64,000 nucleotides of DNA from Streptomyces parvulus (GCF_014648855.1 NZ_BMRX01000003.1:1-64000), one strand, 5' to 3'; numbered from the stretch's first letter, positions 1-14,114 are shown. The notes: generated by a model not told the origin, from the letters alone. A program made the numbers and translations.

Positions 1-5270
<5,270 letters not shown>

Positions 5271-5527
5271 GTCTCCACCTCCGATAATTCCCCCGCACGG
5301 ACGGCCGGAGAGACAGGAATGAAAAACTCACAATGTCCTGGAAAATGCGTCGTAAATTCGATCGCACAGAAAGGAATCGGCGACCTCTGCTCTGTCGGAG
5401 CGACGTGGATCGCCGTGCGTGTACAGGAGCCGGACCCAACCGCCCGGCAACGCGACAGAGGGAACCTAACCCCGCGAGATCCGGAGGGTCAAGGAAACCA
5501 ATCGGCTATGCCACGTGCATGTCCGGG

Positions 5528-5551
5528 CCGTGTCCCGCCGGCGGGACACGG
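5528..5551. promoter_or_regulatory. Perfect 24-bp palindrome in the NRPS/ligase divergent promoter region
   Basis: CCGTGTCCCGCC is followed immediately by its exact reverse complement. It sits inside the 519-bp non-coding region 5271-5789 that separates the leftward NRPS from the rightward ligase operon. The zero-loop symmetry suits a dimeric regulator site better than a terminator, though a cruciform or hairpin is not excluded. No other feature in this gap was recognised except the candidate promoter at 5701. Confidence 0.55.
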
Positions 5552-5700
5552 GAGGCGATGCGGGCGTGCGGCGCTTGCGGCGGAGTGGTTCGGATGCTAG
5601 CCACACGGCGGACGGAGCCCTTTCGCGCGGGCTGCGCGCGGCGGCCGGCGCGGGGACCTGCGCGTCGGCCGCGGGACGCCGCGCCTTGATCGACGGCCCC

Positions 5701-5729
5701 TTGCCCGCCGTTTCTCGGCGGTGTTAGCT
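5701..5729 (+). promoter_or_regulatory. Candidate promoter of the ligase-ACP-MbtH operon
   Basis: TTGCCC (5701-5706), a 17-bp spacer and TTAGCT (5724-5729) resemble a vegetative promoter. It would place the transcript start near 5736, about 55 nt before the ligase ATG. The spacer holds an inverted repeat (CCGCC/GGCGG) that could be an operator. Read by eye only. Confidence 0.35.
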
Positions 5730-5789
5730 TCACTTTCCACAAATGCCGATCGCACGTTTCCCGAAGCTGTTTCGAAAAAGGAAACCCGT

Positions 5790-7193
5790 ATGGCGAGAAC
5801 GCAGTGGACAAGCCATTTGCTGAACCGTGGCGCGGACGACGAACCGTGGGCCGTTTCGAGCGCGCCGGTCACCCGGGGGCAGTTGCGCGGCGCGGTCGTC
5901 GAACTCGAAGAGCGCTTCCGGAACGAGGGAATCGGTGAAGGCAGCTCGGTTCTCCTGAGGATGACACCGAGTTTCACCTACATTCAGGTTCTCTTGGCTC
6001 TGTGGAGCCGCGGCGCGCAGGTGGTCCTGGTCGACTTCCGGCTGAAACCGGCCGAGTACGAACCGCTGGCGCGGCTGGTGCGCCCGCAGTTCCTCGTCGC
6101 CGCGTCCGGCGCCGCGGGGCCGGTGGCCGGATTCCGTCAGGAGTCCGAGTTCACGGTCCGGCGGCTGCCGGACGGCCGGCCCGCCGTCGACGGCATCCGG
6201 CTGGTGCAGTTCAGCTCGGGCTCGTCGGGCCGCCCCAAGGTCATCGGCCGGCCCGCCGCCTCCGTGCTGGCCGAGATCGACCGGCACGCCGGGCTCCCCG
6301 GCATCCCCGGCGCGGGCGACCGGGTGATGCTGCTGAACTCGGTCATGCACAACATGGGCCTGGTCAGCGGCGTGCTGCACGCCCTCGCGTCCGGGGCGAC
6401 GCTGATCATCCCGCCGACGGTGCGGCCTGCCGAGGTCGTACGGCTCATGGCGGCGACCGGAACCACCGCCGTCTACGGAACGCCCGTCCACTACGACCTG
6501 CTGTCCCGCGTCTCCGACCGGCCCCGGCTGCCCGCACTGCGCCTCGCGGTGTCCGGCGGCGAGCGGGTGCCGCAGGAGACCTACGAGAACTTCCGCGCAC
6601 GCTTCGGCCTGCCGGTCAGCCCGGTCTACGGACTGACCGAGATCGGGCTGATCGCGGGTGACCTGTCCGGCACGTCCGTCCCCCCGCAGCTGGGGCTCCC
6701 GGTGCCGGGAGCCGAGGTCAAGGTCGTCGACGAGGAGCTGTACGTGCGGATGGACCACTCGCCGTACCTGTACGGCGAGCACGCGGACCGCTACGCGGAC
6801 GGCTGGCTGCGGACCTGCGACCGGGTCCGGCAGGACCCTGCGACCGGGGTGCTCAGCATGATCGGCCGGGCGGACTCGCTGGCCGTGATCGGCGGACTGA
6901 AGGTCGACCTCACGGAGGTGGAGAACGTCCTCCTGGCCCACGACCGGGTGGCCGAGGCCGTCGTGACGCACGGAGAGGTCGTCGAGGCCTTCGTGGGCGC
7001 CGACCCCGCCGTCGGCGCGGACGAGCTGACGGTCTGGTGCCGGGAGCGGCTGAGTCCCGTCAAGGTCCCCAAGAGGTTCCACGTCACGCGGCTGCTGCCG
7101 CGGAACTCGATGGGGAAGCTGATCCGCGACCGTGCGCTGATGCTCGGACGCGTTCCGTCCAAACCGCCCGCACGGGCACAGGGGGACCGGTGA
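5790..7193 (+). CDS. Stand-alone aryl-acid adenylating enzyme (actinomycin synthetase I-like)
   Basis: The 467-aa product belongs to the ANL adenylate-forming family and probably activates the aryl starter acid and loads it on the adjacent carrier protein. Visible motifs: A3 [13 protein letters not shown] (about residue 140), A5 YGLTE, A7 with TCD in place of the usual TGD, and A10 NSMGKLIRD with the catalytic Lys. The substrate-pocket stretch reads MHNMG; Asn rather than Asp at the pocket entrance is what DhbE/EntE-type aryl-acid enzymes show, so an alpha-amino acid is unlikely. The ATG at 5790 is chosen because AAAAGGAAA lies just upstream; an in-frame ATG at 5721 lacks a ribosome site. It is first gene of a five-gene operon and its stop overlaps the next start (GTGA). 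In actinomycin producers the equivalent enzyme activates 4-methyl-3-hydroxyanthranilate. The substrate here is not proven; genes making it are not in the window. Confidence 0.85.
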   Translation: MARTQWTSHLLNRGADDEPWAVSSAPVTRGQLRGAVVELEERFRNEGIGEGSSVLLRMTPSFTYIQVLLALWSRGAQVVLVDFRLKPAEYEPLARLVRPQFLVAASGAAGPVAGFRQESEFTVRRLPDGRPAVDGIRLVQFSSGSSGRPKVIGRPAASVLAEIDRHAGLPGIPGAGDRVMLLNSVMHNMGLVSGVLHALASGATLIIPPTVRPAEVVRLMAATGTTAVYGTPVHYDLLSRVSDRPRLPALRLAVSGGERVPQETYENFRARFGLPVSPVYGLTEIGLIAGDLSGTSVPPQLGLPVPGAEVKVVDEELYVRMDHSPYLYGEHADRYADGWLRTCDRVRQDPATGVLSMIGRADSLAVIGGLKVDLTEVENVLLAHDRVAEAVVTHGEVVEAFVGADPAVGADELTVWCRERLSPVKVPKRFHVTRLLPRNSMGKLIRDRALMLGRVPSKPPARAQGDR

Positions 7194-7426
7194 TATCGAA
7201 GGACGACCTCAGGACGATCCTGGCCGAGAACGCGGGACTCGGGCCGCCCGGCGAACTGACCGACGACGCCGAGCTGGTGATCGACTCCTTCACCCTGGTG
7301 ATCCTCCAGCACGTCCTGGAGGAGCGGCACGGCATGGTCATCGACCCGCAGTTCGACGACATGGCGCAGTTCACCTCGATCGACGGCATCCACACCTACT
7401 TGAGCGGGGTCGCGCGGGAGCGCTGA
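7190..7426 (+). CDS. Discrete aryl/acyl carrier protein (78 aa)
   Basis: Small acyl carrier protein. The phosphopantetheine attachment Ser lies in [18 protein letters not shown] (about residue 33), in the usual place at the start of helix II. The GTG start at 7190 overlaps the ligase stop, so the two are translationally coupled. It should carry the activated starter acid and donate it to the starter C domain of the divergent NRPS. The length equals that I recall for the 4-MHA carrier protein of the actinomycin system, which supports but does not prove that assignment. Confidence 0.85.
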   Translation: MISKDDLRTILAENAGLGPPGELTDDAELVIDSFTLVILQHVLEERHGMVIDPQFDDMAQFTSIDGIHTYLSGVARER

Positions 7427-7471
7427 CCGGCGCCACCCGGCCCCCACCGACCGCACGCGCAGGGAGCGATG

Positions 7472-7672
7472 ATGAGCAACCCCTTCGAGAACCCCGACGC
7501 CACCTTCCTGGTGCTCGTCAACGACGAGGGCCAGCACTCGCTGTGGCCGTCGTTCGCCGAGGTGCCCGCGGGCTGGACGGTCGCGCTCGACCGGAGCGAC
7601 CGCGAGACCTGCCTCGCCCACGTCGAGGAGCACTGGACCGACATGCGCCCGCTGAGCCTCGTGCGCCGATAG
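7472..7672 (+). CDS. MbtH-like NRPS accessory protein
   Basis: Typical 66-aa MbtH family protein. It opens with [20 protein letters not shown] and has the conserved Trp residues in [13 protein letters not shown] and the later EEHWTDMRP. MbtH proteins bind adenylation domains and are needed for their solubility and activity, so its partner is the adjacent NRPS. Two ATGs are adjacent (7469, 7472); the second has better spacing from GGGAG. Third gene of the operon. Confidence 0.95.
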   Translation: MSNPFENPDATFLVLVNDEGQHSLWPSFAEVPAGWTVALDRSDRETCLAHVEEHWTDMRPLSLVRR

Positions 7673-7681
7673 GAGACCTCG

Positions 7682-8245
7682 ATGGACGACGCCGCATTCC
7701 AGCAGCTGCTGCTACGGGAGGAGGACCTCGAGGAGTCGTTCTACGGCGAGGAGCCGAGCGCCGCCTACGATCCGGCCTTCGTCTCCGGCGACGCGTCGGG
7801 GCAGGCCATCGTCGACCTGACCAACATGCTGACGCACGGCACGCATCCCGACACGGTGCACCACGCCTCCGCGCTGTTCACCAACGTCGTGGGATCGGTG
7901 GTGTTCCACCATGTCGCCCGGTTCGGCCACGGGACCTGCCGGCAGGTCTACCGGGAACTCTTCGACGCGGTACAGGCCTGCGCGCGGTACCGGATGGAAC
8001 TCAACGACGGCGTGCGGCTCGACATCACCCGGGTCGGCCTGGGACCCGTCGAGCTGGGGGACGGCGGCTTCCTGGTGCGGTGGCTGTCCACCGTCGACCA
8101 CTTCCGCATCGAGACCGCCTGGGCGATCGTCGCGCAGGACGACATCCTCACCTTCGTCAACGCCCGGGTACCGGAGGAGTCGGAGATCCAGCGGCTCGCG
8201 CGCGTCGCCGTCGAGCGCGTCACCGAACTGACCGGTGCGTCATGA
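7682..8245 (+). CDS. Uncharacterised 187-aa protein of the NRPS operon
   Basis: I do not recognise a family. The protein is acidic at its N-terminus (REEDLEESFYGEEP), with no signal peptide or membrane segment, and ends in an alternating beta/alpha pattern (VELGDGGFLVRWLSTVDHFRIETAWAIVAQDDILTFVNAR). That pattern resembles the extracellular sensor folds of some actinobacterial proteins, but this is only an impression. It starts 9 bp after the MbtH gene (GGAG just before the ATG) and its stop overlaps the next start (ATGA), so it belongs to the operon and is probably tied to the peptide pathway. Confidence 0.75.
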   Translation: MDDAAFQQLLLREEDLEESFYGEEPSAAYDPAFVSGDASGQAIVDLTNMLTHGTHPDTVHHASALFTNVVGSVVFHHVARFGHGTCRQVYRELFDAVQACARYRMELNDGVRLDITRVGLGPVELGDGGFLVRWLSTVDHFRIETAWAIVAQDDILTFVNARVPEESEIQRLARVAVERVTELTGAS

Positions 8246-8877
8246 CGTCGACGGCCTCCCTGATCGACTTCGCGTCCGCGCTGGAGACGGTCGAGGAATG
8301 GCTGACCGAGTACATCTCGGCGAGCCATCCGGAGATCGGCCGCACGGGGCCCATCTGTCCCTTCGTGGCACCCTCGCGCAAGAACCGGACGATGGAGATC
8401 CGCGTGCGGTTGGCCGGCCACGAGCCGACGCCCGAACTGATCGAGGAGATCGCCCGCAGCAGTCTGCGGGAGTACGAGCTGACGAGCTGGCAGGGCCGCA
8501 ACCCCATGTTGCGGGCCATGGTGGTCGCCCTTCCCGACCTGCGCGTCGAGGACACCGGTCTGCTCGACCAGGCCCATGCCCGGGTGAAGGACGCCTTCGT
8601 GGCACGGGGGCTCATGATCGGCCAGTTCCACGAGAACTGCGAGGTGACGGCCGCCCGCAACCCCGGCTTCACGGTGAGCAAGGCGCCCCTGCCCCTGTTC
8701 GCCATCCGCGCCATCGCCCTGCACGACGTCTTCTTCCTGGCTGAGCGGCCGCACTGGTTCCAGCAGTACCGGGACCGGTTCGGCAAGTTCTTCGGACCGG
8801 GGTCCACCGTCATGGACCCGCTGCTGGTGGGGCGCTACCAGGAGGCCGAGGAGGCGTACGGTGGTCCGCCGCCGTAG
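8242..8877 (+). CDS. DUF6875-like protein, last gene of the NRPS-associated operon
   Basis: 211 aa, soluble. The N-terminal segment HPEIGRTGPICPFVAPSRKNRT, with a conserved-looking Cys-Pro-Phe, and the later FHENCEVTAARNPGF and PLPLFAIRAIALHD stretches match my recollection of DUF6875 proteins, which turn up next to peptide and polyketide genes and have no assigned activity. The start overlaps the upstream stop (ATGA), so expression is coupled. It is the last rightward gene before a convergent hydrolase. Cys in CPF and the Cys in HENC are candidates for a functional pair, but no catalytic motif is evident. Confidence 0.6.
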   Translation: MTSTASLIDFASALETVEEWLTEYISASHPEIGRTGPICPFVAPSRKNRTMEIRVRLAGHEPTPELIEEIARSSLREYELTSWQGRNPMLRAMVVALPDLRVEDTGLLDQAHARVKDAFVARGLMIGQFHENCEVTAARNPGFTVSKAPLPLFAIRAIALHDVFFLAERPHWFQQYRDRFGKFFGPGSTVMDPLLVGRYQEAEEAYGGPPP

Positions 8878-8939
8878 GAGCCGGCGACCGCATGACGCGC
8901 CGGTCGGGTCTGCGGCACCCGGGGGTCCCCACCGGCACG

Positions 8940-9542
8940 TCATGTCGCGGAACCGGTCCTCCCCTGCCCGATCCGGGCCAGGAAGCCGAGCACCCGGTCG
9001 ACGACCTGCCGGGCCGCCTGTTCGTCGTACGACGGCAGGCTGCTGTCCGTGAACAGGTGACGGTCGCCGGGGTACAGGAACAGCTCCGCGTCCGGCGCCG
9101 CCCCCACCAGCTCGCGGGCGGCGTCCACGTCGCCCTCCCCGGCGAAGAAGGGGTCCGCGTCCATGCCGTGGACCTGGACCGGGACGTCCCGAGGCCAGGC
9201 GCCGCCGAACTCCGCGACGGGGGCGCAGGCTTCGATCAGCACGGCTCCCCGCGCGCCGGGGCGGGTCTGGGCCAGCCGCTGCGCCGACATGACTCCGAGC
9301 GAGAACCCGATGTGGACCAGCTCCGCCGGGAGGCGCTCGGCGGCCGCGGTCGCACGCGCCGCGATCGTGTCGAAGCCGGTCTTCCCGGCGTGGGCGATGC
9401 CCTCTTCGAGCGTCGCGAACACCTGCCCCTCGTACAGGTCCGGGACGTGGACCGTGTGCCCGGCTCCGCGCAGCCGGCCGGCGAAGTCGCGTACGCCGGT
9501 GGTCAGTCCGTGCCCGTGGTGGAAGACCAGTACCTCTGCCAT
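8940..9542 (-). CDS. Dienelactone hydrolase-like alpha/beta hydrolase
   Basis: A 200-aa alpha/beta-hydrolase fold protein. It opens with VLVFHHGHGLTTGVRDFAGRL. The nucleophile elbow is IGFSLGVMSAQ (Ser in place of the Cys typical of dienelactone hydrolases), the acid is probably the Asp in VHGMDADPFF, and the His is in YPGDRHLFTDSSL. The start at 9542 has GGGGAG upstream. It converges on the NRPS-associated operon and precedes no obvious partner. Related proteins are general esterases or hydrolases of unknown substrate. Too short and wrongly placed to be the NRPS thioesterase. Confidence 0.8.
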   Translation of the reverse strand: MAEVLVFHHGHGLTTGVRDFAGRLRGAGHTVHVPDLYEGQVFATLEEGIAHAGKTGFDTIAARATAAAERLPAELVHIGFSLGVMSAQRLAQTRPGARGAVLIEACAPVAEFGGAWPRDVPVQVHGMDADPFFAGEGDVDAARELVGAAPDAELFLYPGDRHLFTDSSLPSYDEQAARQVVDRVLGFLARIGQGRTGSAT

Positions 9543-9628
9543 GCCGCTCCCCTCGTGCCGCGATGCCCGGGTGGCGCCGCGGGACGAGTATGGACCCCGG
9601 CACTGACAGCGGCGGCGACGGCGGCGAG

Positions 9629-10699
9629 TCAGGCGGCCCGCGGCGACGGGACGGGGAGCGGGGTGAGGGAGGCGTACTCCAGTGGCGCCGACGGGTCGAC
9701 GGAGACCTCCAGCGGGGCGGGCTCGGCACCGGAGCGGACGAGGAGGTCGCCGACGGCCGCGATCATGGCGCCGTTGTCCGTGCACAGCGTCATCGGCGGC
9801 ACCCGCAGCTCGATCCCGGCGGCGGCGCAGCGCTCCTCGGCCAGGCCCCGCACCCGGGAGTTCGCCGCCACCCCGCCCACCACGATGAGCGTCCGGACGT
9901 CGTGGGCGCGGCAGGCGGCGAGCGCCTTGCGCGTCAGCACGTCGGCGACGGCCTCCTGAAGGGCGGCCGCACCGTCGGCCACCGGCACCTCCGCGCCGCG
10001 CAGCCGGTGCTTCTCCGCCCACCGTGCCGCGGCCGTCTTGAGACCGGAGAAGGAGAACGCGTACGGGTCGTCGCCGGGGCGGGTGAGGGGCCGGGGGAGG
10101 TCGACCGCGCGGGGATCGCCGGCCCGCGCCGCCCGGTCGATCGCGGGGCCGCCCGGGTAGGGCAGGCCGAGGAAGCGGGCGACCTTGTCGAAGCACTCCC
10201 CCGCCGCGTCGTCGAGGGTGTCCCCGAGGTGCAGGATCGGCTCCCGCACCAGGTCCCGCACGAGCAGCAGCGAGGTGTGTCCCCCGGAGACGATCAGTAC
10301 GACGCAGGGGGCGGGCAGCGGCCCGTGCTCCAGCGTGTCGGCGGCGACGTGTCCGGCCAGGTGGTGCACCCCGTAGAGCGGGACCCCGGCCGCGTAGGCG
10401 AGCGACTTGGCTCCGGCGAGGCCGACCTGGAGGGCGCCGGAGAGGCCGGGTCCGGTGGTGACGGCGACGGCGTCGACGCCGCTGAGCCGCAGCCCCGCGC
10501 GGTCGAGGGCCTCGCGGACGACCGGGCCGAACGCCTCGAGGTGGGCCCGGGCGGCGATCTCGGGCACGACCCCGCCGAAGCGGGCGTGCTCGTCCATGCT
10601 CGACGCCACGACATGGGCGAGGAGCCGCCCGTCCTGGACGATCCCGGCCCCGGTCTCGTCGCACGAGGACTCGATGCCGAGTACCACTGGTCCGCCCAT
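9629..10699 (-). CDS. tsaD: TsaD/Gcp-type tRNA threonylcarbamoyladenosine synthase, isolated copy
   Basis: The 356-aa protein is full length for TsaD (YgjD/Kae1), the catalytic subunit that transfers the threonylcarbamoyl group from TC-AMP to A37 of ANN-decoding tRNAs with TsaB and TsaE. All hallmarks are visible: [14 protein letters not shown] at the N-terminus, the metal motif [26 protein letters not shown], the ATP/Mg loop [13 protein letters not shown] and CTDNGAMIA. The start is ATG 10699 with AGAGAGG upstream. In Streptomyces the housekeeping tsaD normally sits with tsaE, tsaB and rimI; none is here, so this is probably a second copy. No catalytic residue appears lost. Why a duplicate lies beside an NRPS cluster is unknown. 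Confidence 0.9.
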   Translation of the reverse strand: MGGPVVLGIESSCDETGAGIVQDGRLLAHVVASSMDEHARFGGVVPEIAARAHLEAFGPVVREALDRAGLRLSGVDAVAVTTGPGLSGALQVGLAGAKSLAYAAGVPLYGVHHLAGHVAADTLEHGPLPAPCVVLIVSGGHTSLLLVRDLVREPILHLGDTLDDAAGECFDKVARFLGLPYPGGPAIDRAARAGDPRAVDLPRPLTRPGDDPYAFSFSGLKTAAARWAEKHRLRGAEVPVADGAAALQEAVADVLTRKALAACRAHDVRTLIVVGGVAANSRVRGLAEERCAAAGIELRVPPMTLCTDNGAMIAAVGDLLVRSGAEPAPLEVSVDPSAPLEYASLTPLPVPSPRAA

Positions 10700-10899
10700 G
10701 CCGCGCCTCTCTTGCACAATGGTTGCAGTTACTGACTCTACGCGATTGCACTCGGGTGCCACGGCCCCCCGGACACCGTCGGCGACGGCCGGCCCTTGTC
10801 GCGGAGCCACGCCGCATGGTCGGCCGGAGACGTGCGGGCAGCGGGATCCGGGCGCAGAATGAAGCCCGCTGCCGGCCGGCCGTCAGCGGGAGGAGAAGC

Positions 10900-11868
10900 G
10901 TGGACGAGACCGCGTCGAAAAGCGTCGCCTCCGGAGCGCGGGAGGCCGCGCGTGCGCTGCTGGCCGTCCTGGAACCGGAGCAGGTACGTGAACTGCGCGC
11001 GGGGCCCGACCGGTTGGACGCCCCCGAACTGCGCGAGTGGACCTACCTGCCGGGGTCGCGCCCCGGGCTGTGCACCGAAGGGCTCGGCGCCCGGCAGCGC
11101 GAGGCGGTCGACGTGCTGCTCGCCACGGCGCACAGCGTGCCGGGGGCGGAGCTGGCGCGCGGGGCGATCGAGGTGGAACGGCACCGCCGCGCCCGGCACG
11201 GGCCCGTGAGCGGTGACCGCTACTGGGTGCGGCTGCTCGGCGACCCGGACGGGGAGGGACCGTGGGGCTGGCGGATGAACGGCCACCACCTGGCCGTGCA
11301 CGTGCTGGTCACGTCGGCCGGAGTACGGGTGACGCCGCACTTCGTCGGCTCGGAACCGGCCCGCGTCGGCAGCGGCCCGCAGGCCGGCCGCCGGATCCTC
11401 GGCCCGGAGGAGGACCTGGCCAGGGAACTGGTCACGGGTCTGGACGGCGGCAGGCGGGCCGCGGCGGTCTTCGCCGCCACGCCGCCGGACGACATCCTGA
11501 CCCGCGACGATCCGTTCGCCGACCCGCGCCTGCTGCCGGACGGCCTCGCCCACGAGGCCATGACGCCCGATCAGCAGCGGCTGCTGGAACGTCTGGTCCG
11601 CCGCTACCTCGACCGGGCGCCCGCGGCCTACGCGCGGGAGTGCTGGTCCGCCGCCGTGGCCCGGGGACTGGGACCGGTCTCCTTCGCCTGGGCCGGCGGC
11701 CTGGTTCCTGGGGACCGTCACTACTACTGCGTCCGCGCGCCCGACTTCCTCATCGAGTACGACAACACCCAGGACGACGGCAACCACGCCCACTCGGTCT
11801 GGCGCCACGTCCGCCACGACTGGGGGGCGGATCTGCTCCGCGGCCATTACACGGAGCGGCACGGCTAG
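10900..11868 (+). CDS. DUF3500 family protein
   Basis: A 322-aa protein with the repeated features of DUF3500: YWVRLLGDPDGEGPWGWRMNGHHLAVHVLV, an HFVGSEPARV segment, and C-terminal YYCVRAPDFLIEYDNTQDDGNHAHSVWRH. The function of the family is unknown; the His/Asp-rich C-terminus looks like a metal site. GTG 10900 is preceded by GGGAGGAG. The TAG stop is formed by CTAG (11865-11868), which is also the target site of the adjoining IS701-like element. The gene is divergent from tsaD across 200 bp that contains three TTGCA copies. Confidence 0.85.
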   Translation: MDETASKSVASGAREAARALLAVLEPEQVRELRAGPDRLDAPELREWTYLPGSRPGLCTEGLGARQREAVDVLLATAHSVPGAELARGAIEVERHRRARHGPVSGDRYWVRLLGDPDGEGPWGWRMNGHHLAVHVLVTSAGVRVTPHFVGSEPARVGSGPQAGRRILGPEEDLARELVTGLDGGRRAAAVFAATPPDDILTRDDPFADPRLLPDGLAHEAMTPDQQRLLERLVRRYLDRAPAAYARECWSAAVARGLGPVSFAWAGGLVPGDRHYYCVRAPDFLIEYDNTQDDGNHAHSVWRHVRHDWGADLLRGHYTERHG

Positions 11869-12584
11869 TACTCCAGTCAGACCTCGTTGCCTGAGCTGGG
11901 CGGCGACGTTGTTCCAGGCATGGTGGGGATGAGCGAAGGTGACCTTTCGGCTGGCGAGTTGGACTCGGTTTTTCGCCTGTGTGGCGGGCCGGTTCTCGCG
12001 GGTGGTTCTGCGGTGGCGGATGCGGGACCACATGCGTGGTCTGCTGGCTCCGGTGGAGCGGAAGAACGGCTGGCAGCTGGCCGAGTTCGCAGGTCACCGT
12101 AGACCGGCCGGCTTCGGCATACCGGACGGGGTCCTGATCGTGGACGACACCGGCTTCTTGAAGAAGGGCACCGCCTCTGCCGGTGGGCAGCGGCGGTACT
12201 CGGGCACGGCCGGCCACACCGAGAACTGCCAGATCGAGGTCAGGCAGCGAAGAACGAATGTGGCCTCGCCCAGTACGAAGTCCGCCGCTACCCAGCGCCT
12301 GGTATCGGCGCATCGCCCCGTCCATGCTCGGCCACGCGTTCCTGGCCTCTGTCGCAGCCCAAACCACTGAAGGGGGCTGCAGAAGCGACCCCACCAGCAC
12401 CATCCACTTCACTGTGGCAGAAGTCCGCCGACTCATGGCCGCTCTGCTGCCCCGCCCCGCACCCCTCCTCGGACCCGTTGCACATGCCCTGAACTGGTCC
12501 CTCTGGCGCAGACGACACAAGCCACGGCCCGCTGCTGCACTGCCGAAGAAGAACCAGCTCAAGCAACGATTTCTGACGGTAGTA
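11869..12584 (+). mobile_element. Internally deleted IS701-family element with both ends and CTAG target duplication
   Basis: A 716-bp remnant. The outer 31 bp at the left (starting TACTCCAGTCAG) and the reverse complement of the right end (TACTACCGTCAG) match at 26 of 31 positions, so both terminal inverted repeats remain. CTAG flanks it on both sides (11865-11868 and 12585-12588), the 4-bp duplication expected for IS701 elements. The transposase inside is broken (next entry). A full element would be roughly twice this size, so it has lost internal sequence and cannot move unaided. It sits exactly between two convergent genes and leaves both stop codons intact. Confidence 0.85.
11929..12563 (+). 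pseudogene. Broken IS701-family DDE transposase
   Basis: Fragments of one transposase appear in different forward frames: RMRDHMRGLLAPVERKNGWQLAEFAG near 12020-12095, DGVLIVDDTGFLKKGTASAG near 12128-12182 (first catalytic Asp), YSGTAGHTENCQIE, then after a large deletion AWYRRIAPSMLGHAFLASVAA and the C-terminal TVAEVRRLMAALLPRP. The region between the N-terminal domain and the first Asp is shortened, and most of the core after CQIE is missing along with the other acidic residues. It is non-functional. Confidence 0.85.
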
Positions 12585-13460
12585 CTAGATGACTGGCGGG
12601 CGGCCCAGGCGCGTCATCCGGGCCACGGTCGCCCACCGCATCGGCCGGCGCGGCCCGCCCGAGGCACGCACTCCTTCGGCGAAGCCGCCCGCCCAGGCCC
12701 GCAGCCCGCCCCACGAGCGGGTCCGTGCCAGCGTCAGCAGCGTCCACACGGTGAGGTAGGCGGGAACCAGCGGTGCGGGCAGATGCCGCTTGGCCAGCCA
12801 CACCCGGTTGCGTGCCGTCATCCGGTAGTAGACCGCGTGCCGGGCCGGAGACGTGAAGGGGTGCTGAAGCAGCAGCGACGGCTCGTAGACGACACGCCAG
12901 CCGTCGTCCAGCGCCCGCCAGGCCAGGTCGGTCTCCTCGTGCGCGAAGAAGAAGGCGTCCGGCCAGATGCCGGTTCGCTCCAGCATCCGCATCGAGAGGG
13001 CGTGTCCGCCGCCGAGGAAAGTGGTCACCTCACCGGCGCGCAGCGGGTCCTTGGACCGCAGCCGCGGCACGTGGCGGCGCTGGGTACGGCCCTGCTCGTC
13101 GGCGATCCGGAACGACACGATGCCCAGCCGGTCGTCGGCCTCGTACATCTCGGCCACCTTCGCGAACACGTCTGTGTCGACGAGGAGCCCGTCGTCGTCC
13201 AGGTCGACGACGACGTCCACGTCCCCGCACGCCCGCAGGTGCTCGATGGCCACGTTCCGGCCGCCGGACACCCCCAGGTTCTCCTCCAGCTCCACCCCGT
13301 CCACGCCCGCCGGCAGTACGGGCAGCGCACTCCCGTTGCCGACCACCACGACCCGAGTGGCAGGAAGCGTCTGCCGGGCCACCGACACCAGCAGCGCCTG
13401 AAGCTCGGCAGGCCGGTTGCCCATGGTCAGGACGGCAATCCCCAGACGTGGATGACTCAC
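12585..13460 (-). CDS. Family 2 glycosyltransferase
   Basis: A 291-aa GT-A fold glycosyltransferase. Visible: N-terminal LTMGNRPAELQALLVSVARQT, ENLGVSGGRNVAI, the metal-binding DxD region VVDLDDDGLL, a GGGHALSMRML acceptor loop and the HEETDLAWRALDDGW segment carrying the likely catalytic ED. This pattern is that of rhamnosyl/mannosyl-type GT2 enzymes acting on lipid-linked or cell-wall glycans. The C-terminal basic amphipathic stretch (RARTRSWGGLRAW and on) may bind membrane. GTG 13460 is chosen, with CGGAG 7 nt upstream. The stop (TAG) is made by the CTAG at 12585. The donor and acceptor cannot be read from sequence. Confidence 0.88.
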   Translation of the reverse strand: MSHPRLGIAVLTMGNRPAELQALLVSVARQTLPATRVVVVGNGSALPVLPAGVDGVELEENLGVSGGRNVAIEHLRACGDVDVVVDLDDDGLLVDTDVFAKVAEMYEADDRLGIVSFRIADEQGRTQRRHVPRLRSKDPLRAGEVTTFLGGGHALSMRMLERTGIWPDAFFFAHEETDLAWRALDDGWRVVYEPSLLLQHPFTSPARHAVYYRMTARNRVWLAKRHLPAPLVPAYLTVWTLLTLARTRSWGGLRAWAGGFAEGVRASGGPRRPMRWATVARMTRLGRPPVI

Positions 13461-13530
13461 AGGTGAACTCCGATCGACTTTCCACCCAGAGGCTACCGGC
13501 CCACCCCACCCGACCCGGACCATGAAGACA

Positions 13531-13566
13531 GAAGACCCGCAGCCATGTCCCGGGCGGCGGGTCTTC
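13531..13566. terminator. Hairpin upstream of the glycosyltransferase
   Basis: GAAGACCCGC (13531-13540) pairs perfectly with GCGGGTCTTC (13557-13566), with a 16-nt loop that itself contains CCCGGG. It lies in the 303-bp gap between the divergent glycosyltransferase and the small gene at 13764. It has no long T tract; it may end a transcript or shape a leader. Nothing else was recognised in the gap. Confidence 0.4.
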
Positions 13567-13763
13567 GCCACCCCGCATGAGTGGTCATGGCTCTGCGCTA
13601 TGTCCTGGCCGGGATCGCGGCTCCGTAGCACCCGAGAAGCTGCTGCCCGTCCCGAACGCCTGGGTGTTCGTTGGAACGACGACGGCTTCCGGCTGCGTCT
13701 GGCATCTCGGGGCGGCACGGCTCACTCACCCTCGACGGACGAGACGGAAGGAACGACGCACGT

Positions 13764-14054
13764 ATGACTGACGACTGCGCCAAAGACCCGATCCTCGCTC
13801 ACGTCGAGCCGGTACCCGGCGGTCTGTACGGGAACCAGGCCTACGAGGCGGCCCTGTGCGACCTGCGGTCGGCCGTCGCCGAGGTCTCCGCCGCGCTGCG
13901 CGACGCTGACAACCCACTTATCGAGCAGCTCACCCGCTACCAGCGGGATCTGGGCCGGGCCCAAACTCAACTGCGTCCGGACGACACAGCCGCACTGGAG
14001 CGCGCTCACGCGCTGTCCGGAACGGTGCGCTACATCGCCGGCCGGGCCACGTGA
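13764..14054 (+). CDS. Hypothetical small soluble protein
   Basis: 96 aa, no signal or membrane segment. It looks like an all-helical protein (LRSAVAEVSAALRDADNPLIEQLTRYQRDLGRAQTQL) and may form a coiled-coil dimer. AAGGA lies about 12 nt before the ATG, which is long but usable. No family recognised. It stands alone among decayed genes and its codon usage is normal for the window. Confidence 0.5.
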   Translation: MTDDCAKDPILAHVEPVPGGLYGNQAYEAALCDLRSAVAEVSAALRDADNPLIEQLTRYQRDLGRAQTQLRPDDTAALERAHALSGTVRYIAGRAT

Positions 14055-14114
14055 ACCTCAACCGCGATGAGGAAGCGATTTCTCCGCGCGTCCTGAACCT
14101 GAGCCGGTTGGCAG

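Noticed and set aside
7469..7471. First of two adjacent ATGs as MbtH start
   Set aside because: Only 2 nt from the GGGAG; the next ATG has normal spacing. The difference is one residue.
8940..9542. Thioesterase of the NRPS cluster
   Set aside because: DLH-like elbow, wrong size and orientation, and not coupled to any cluster gene.
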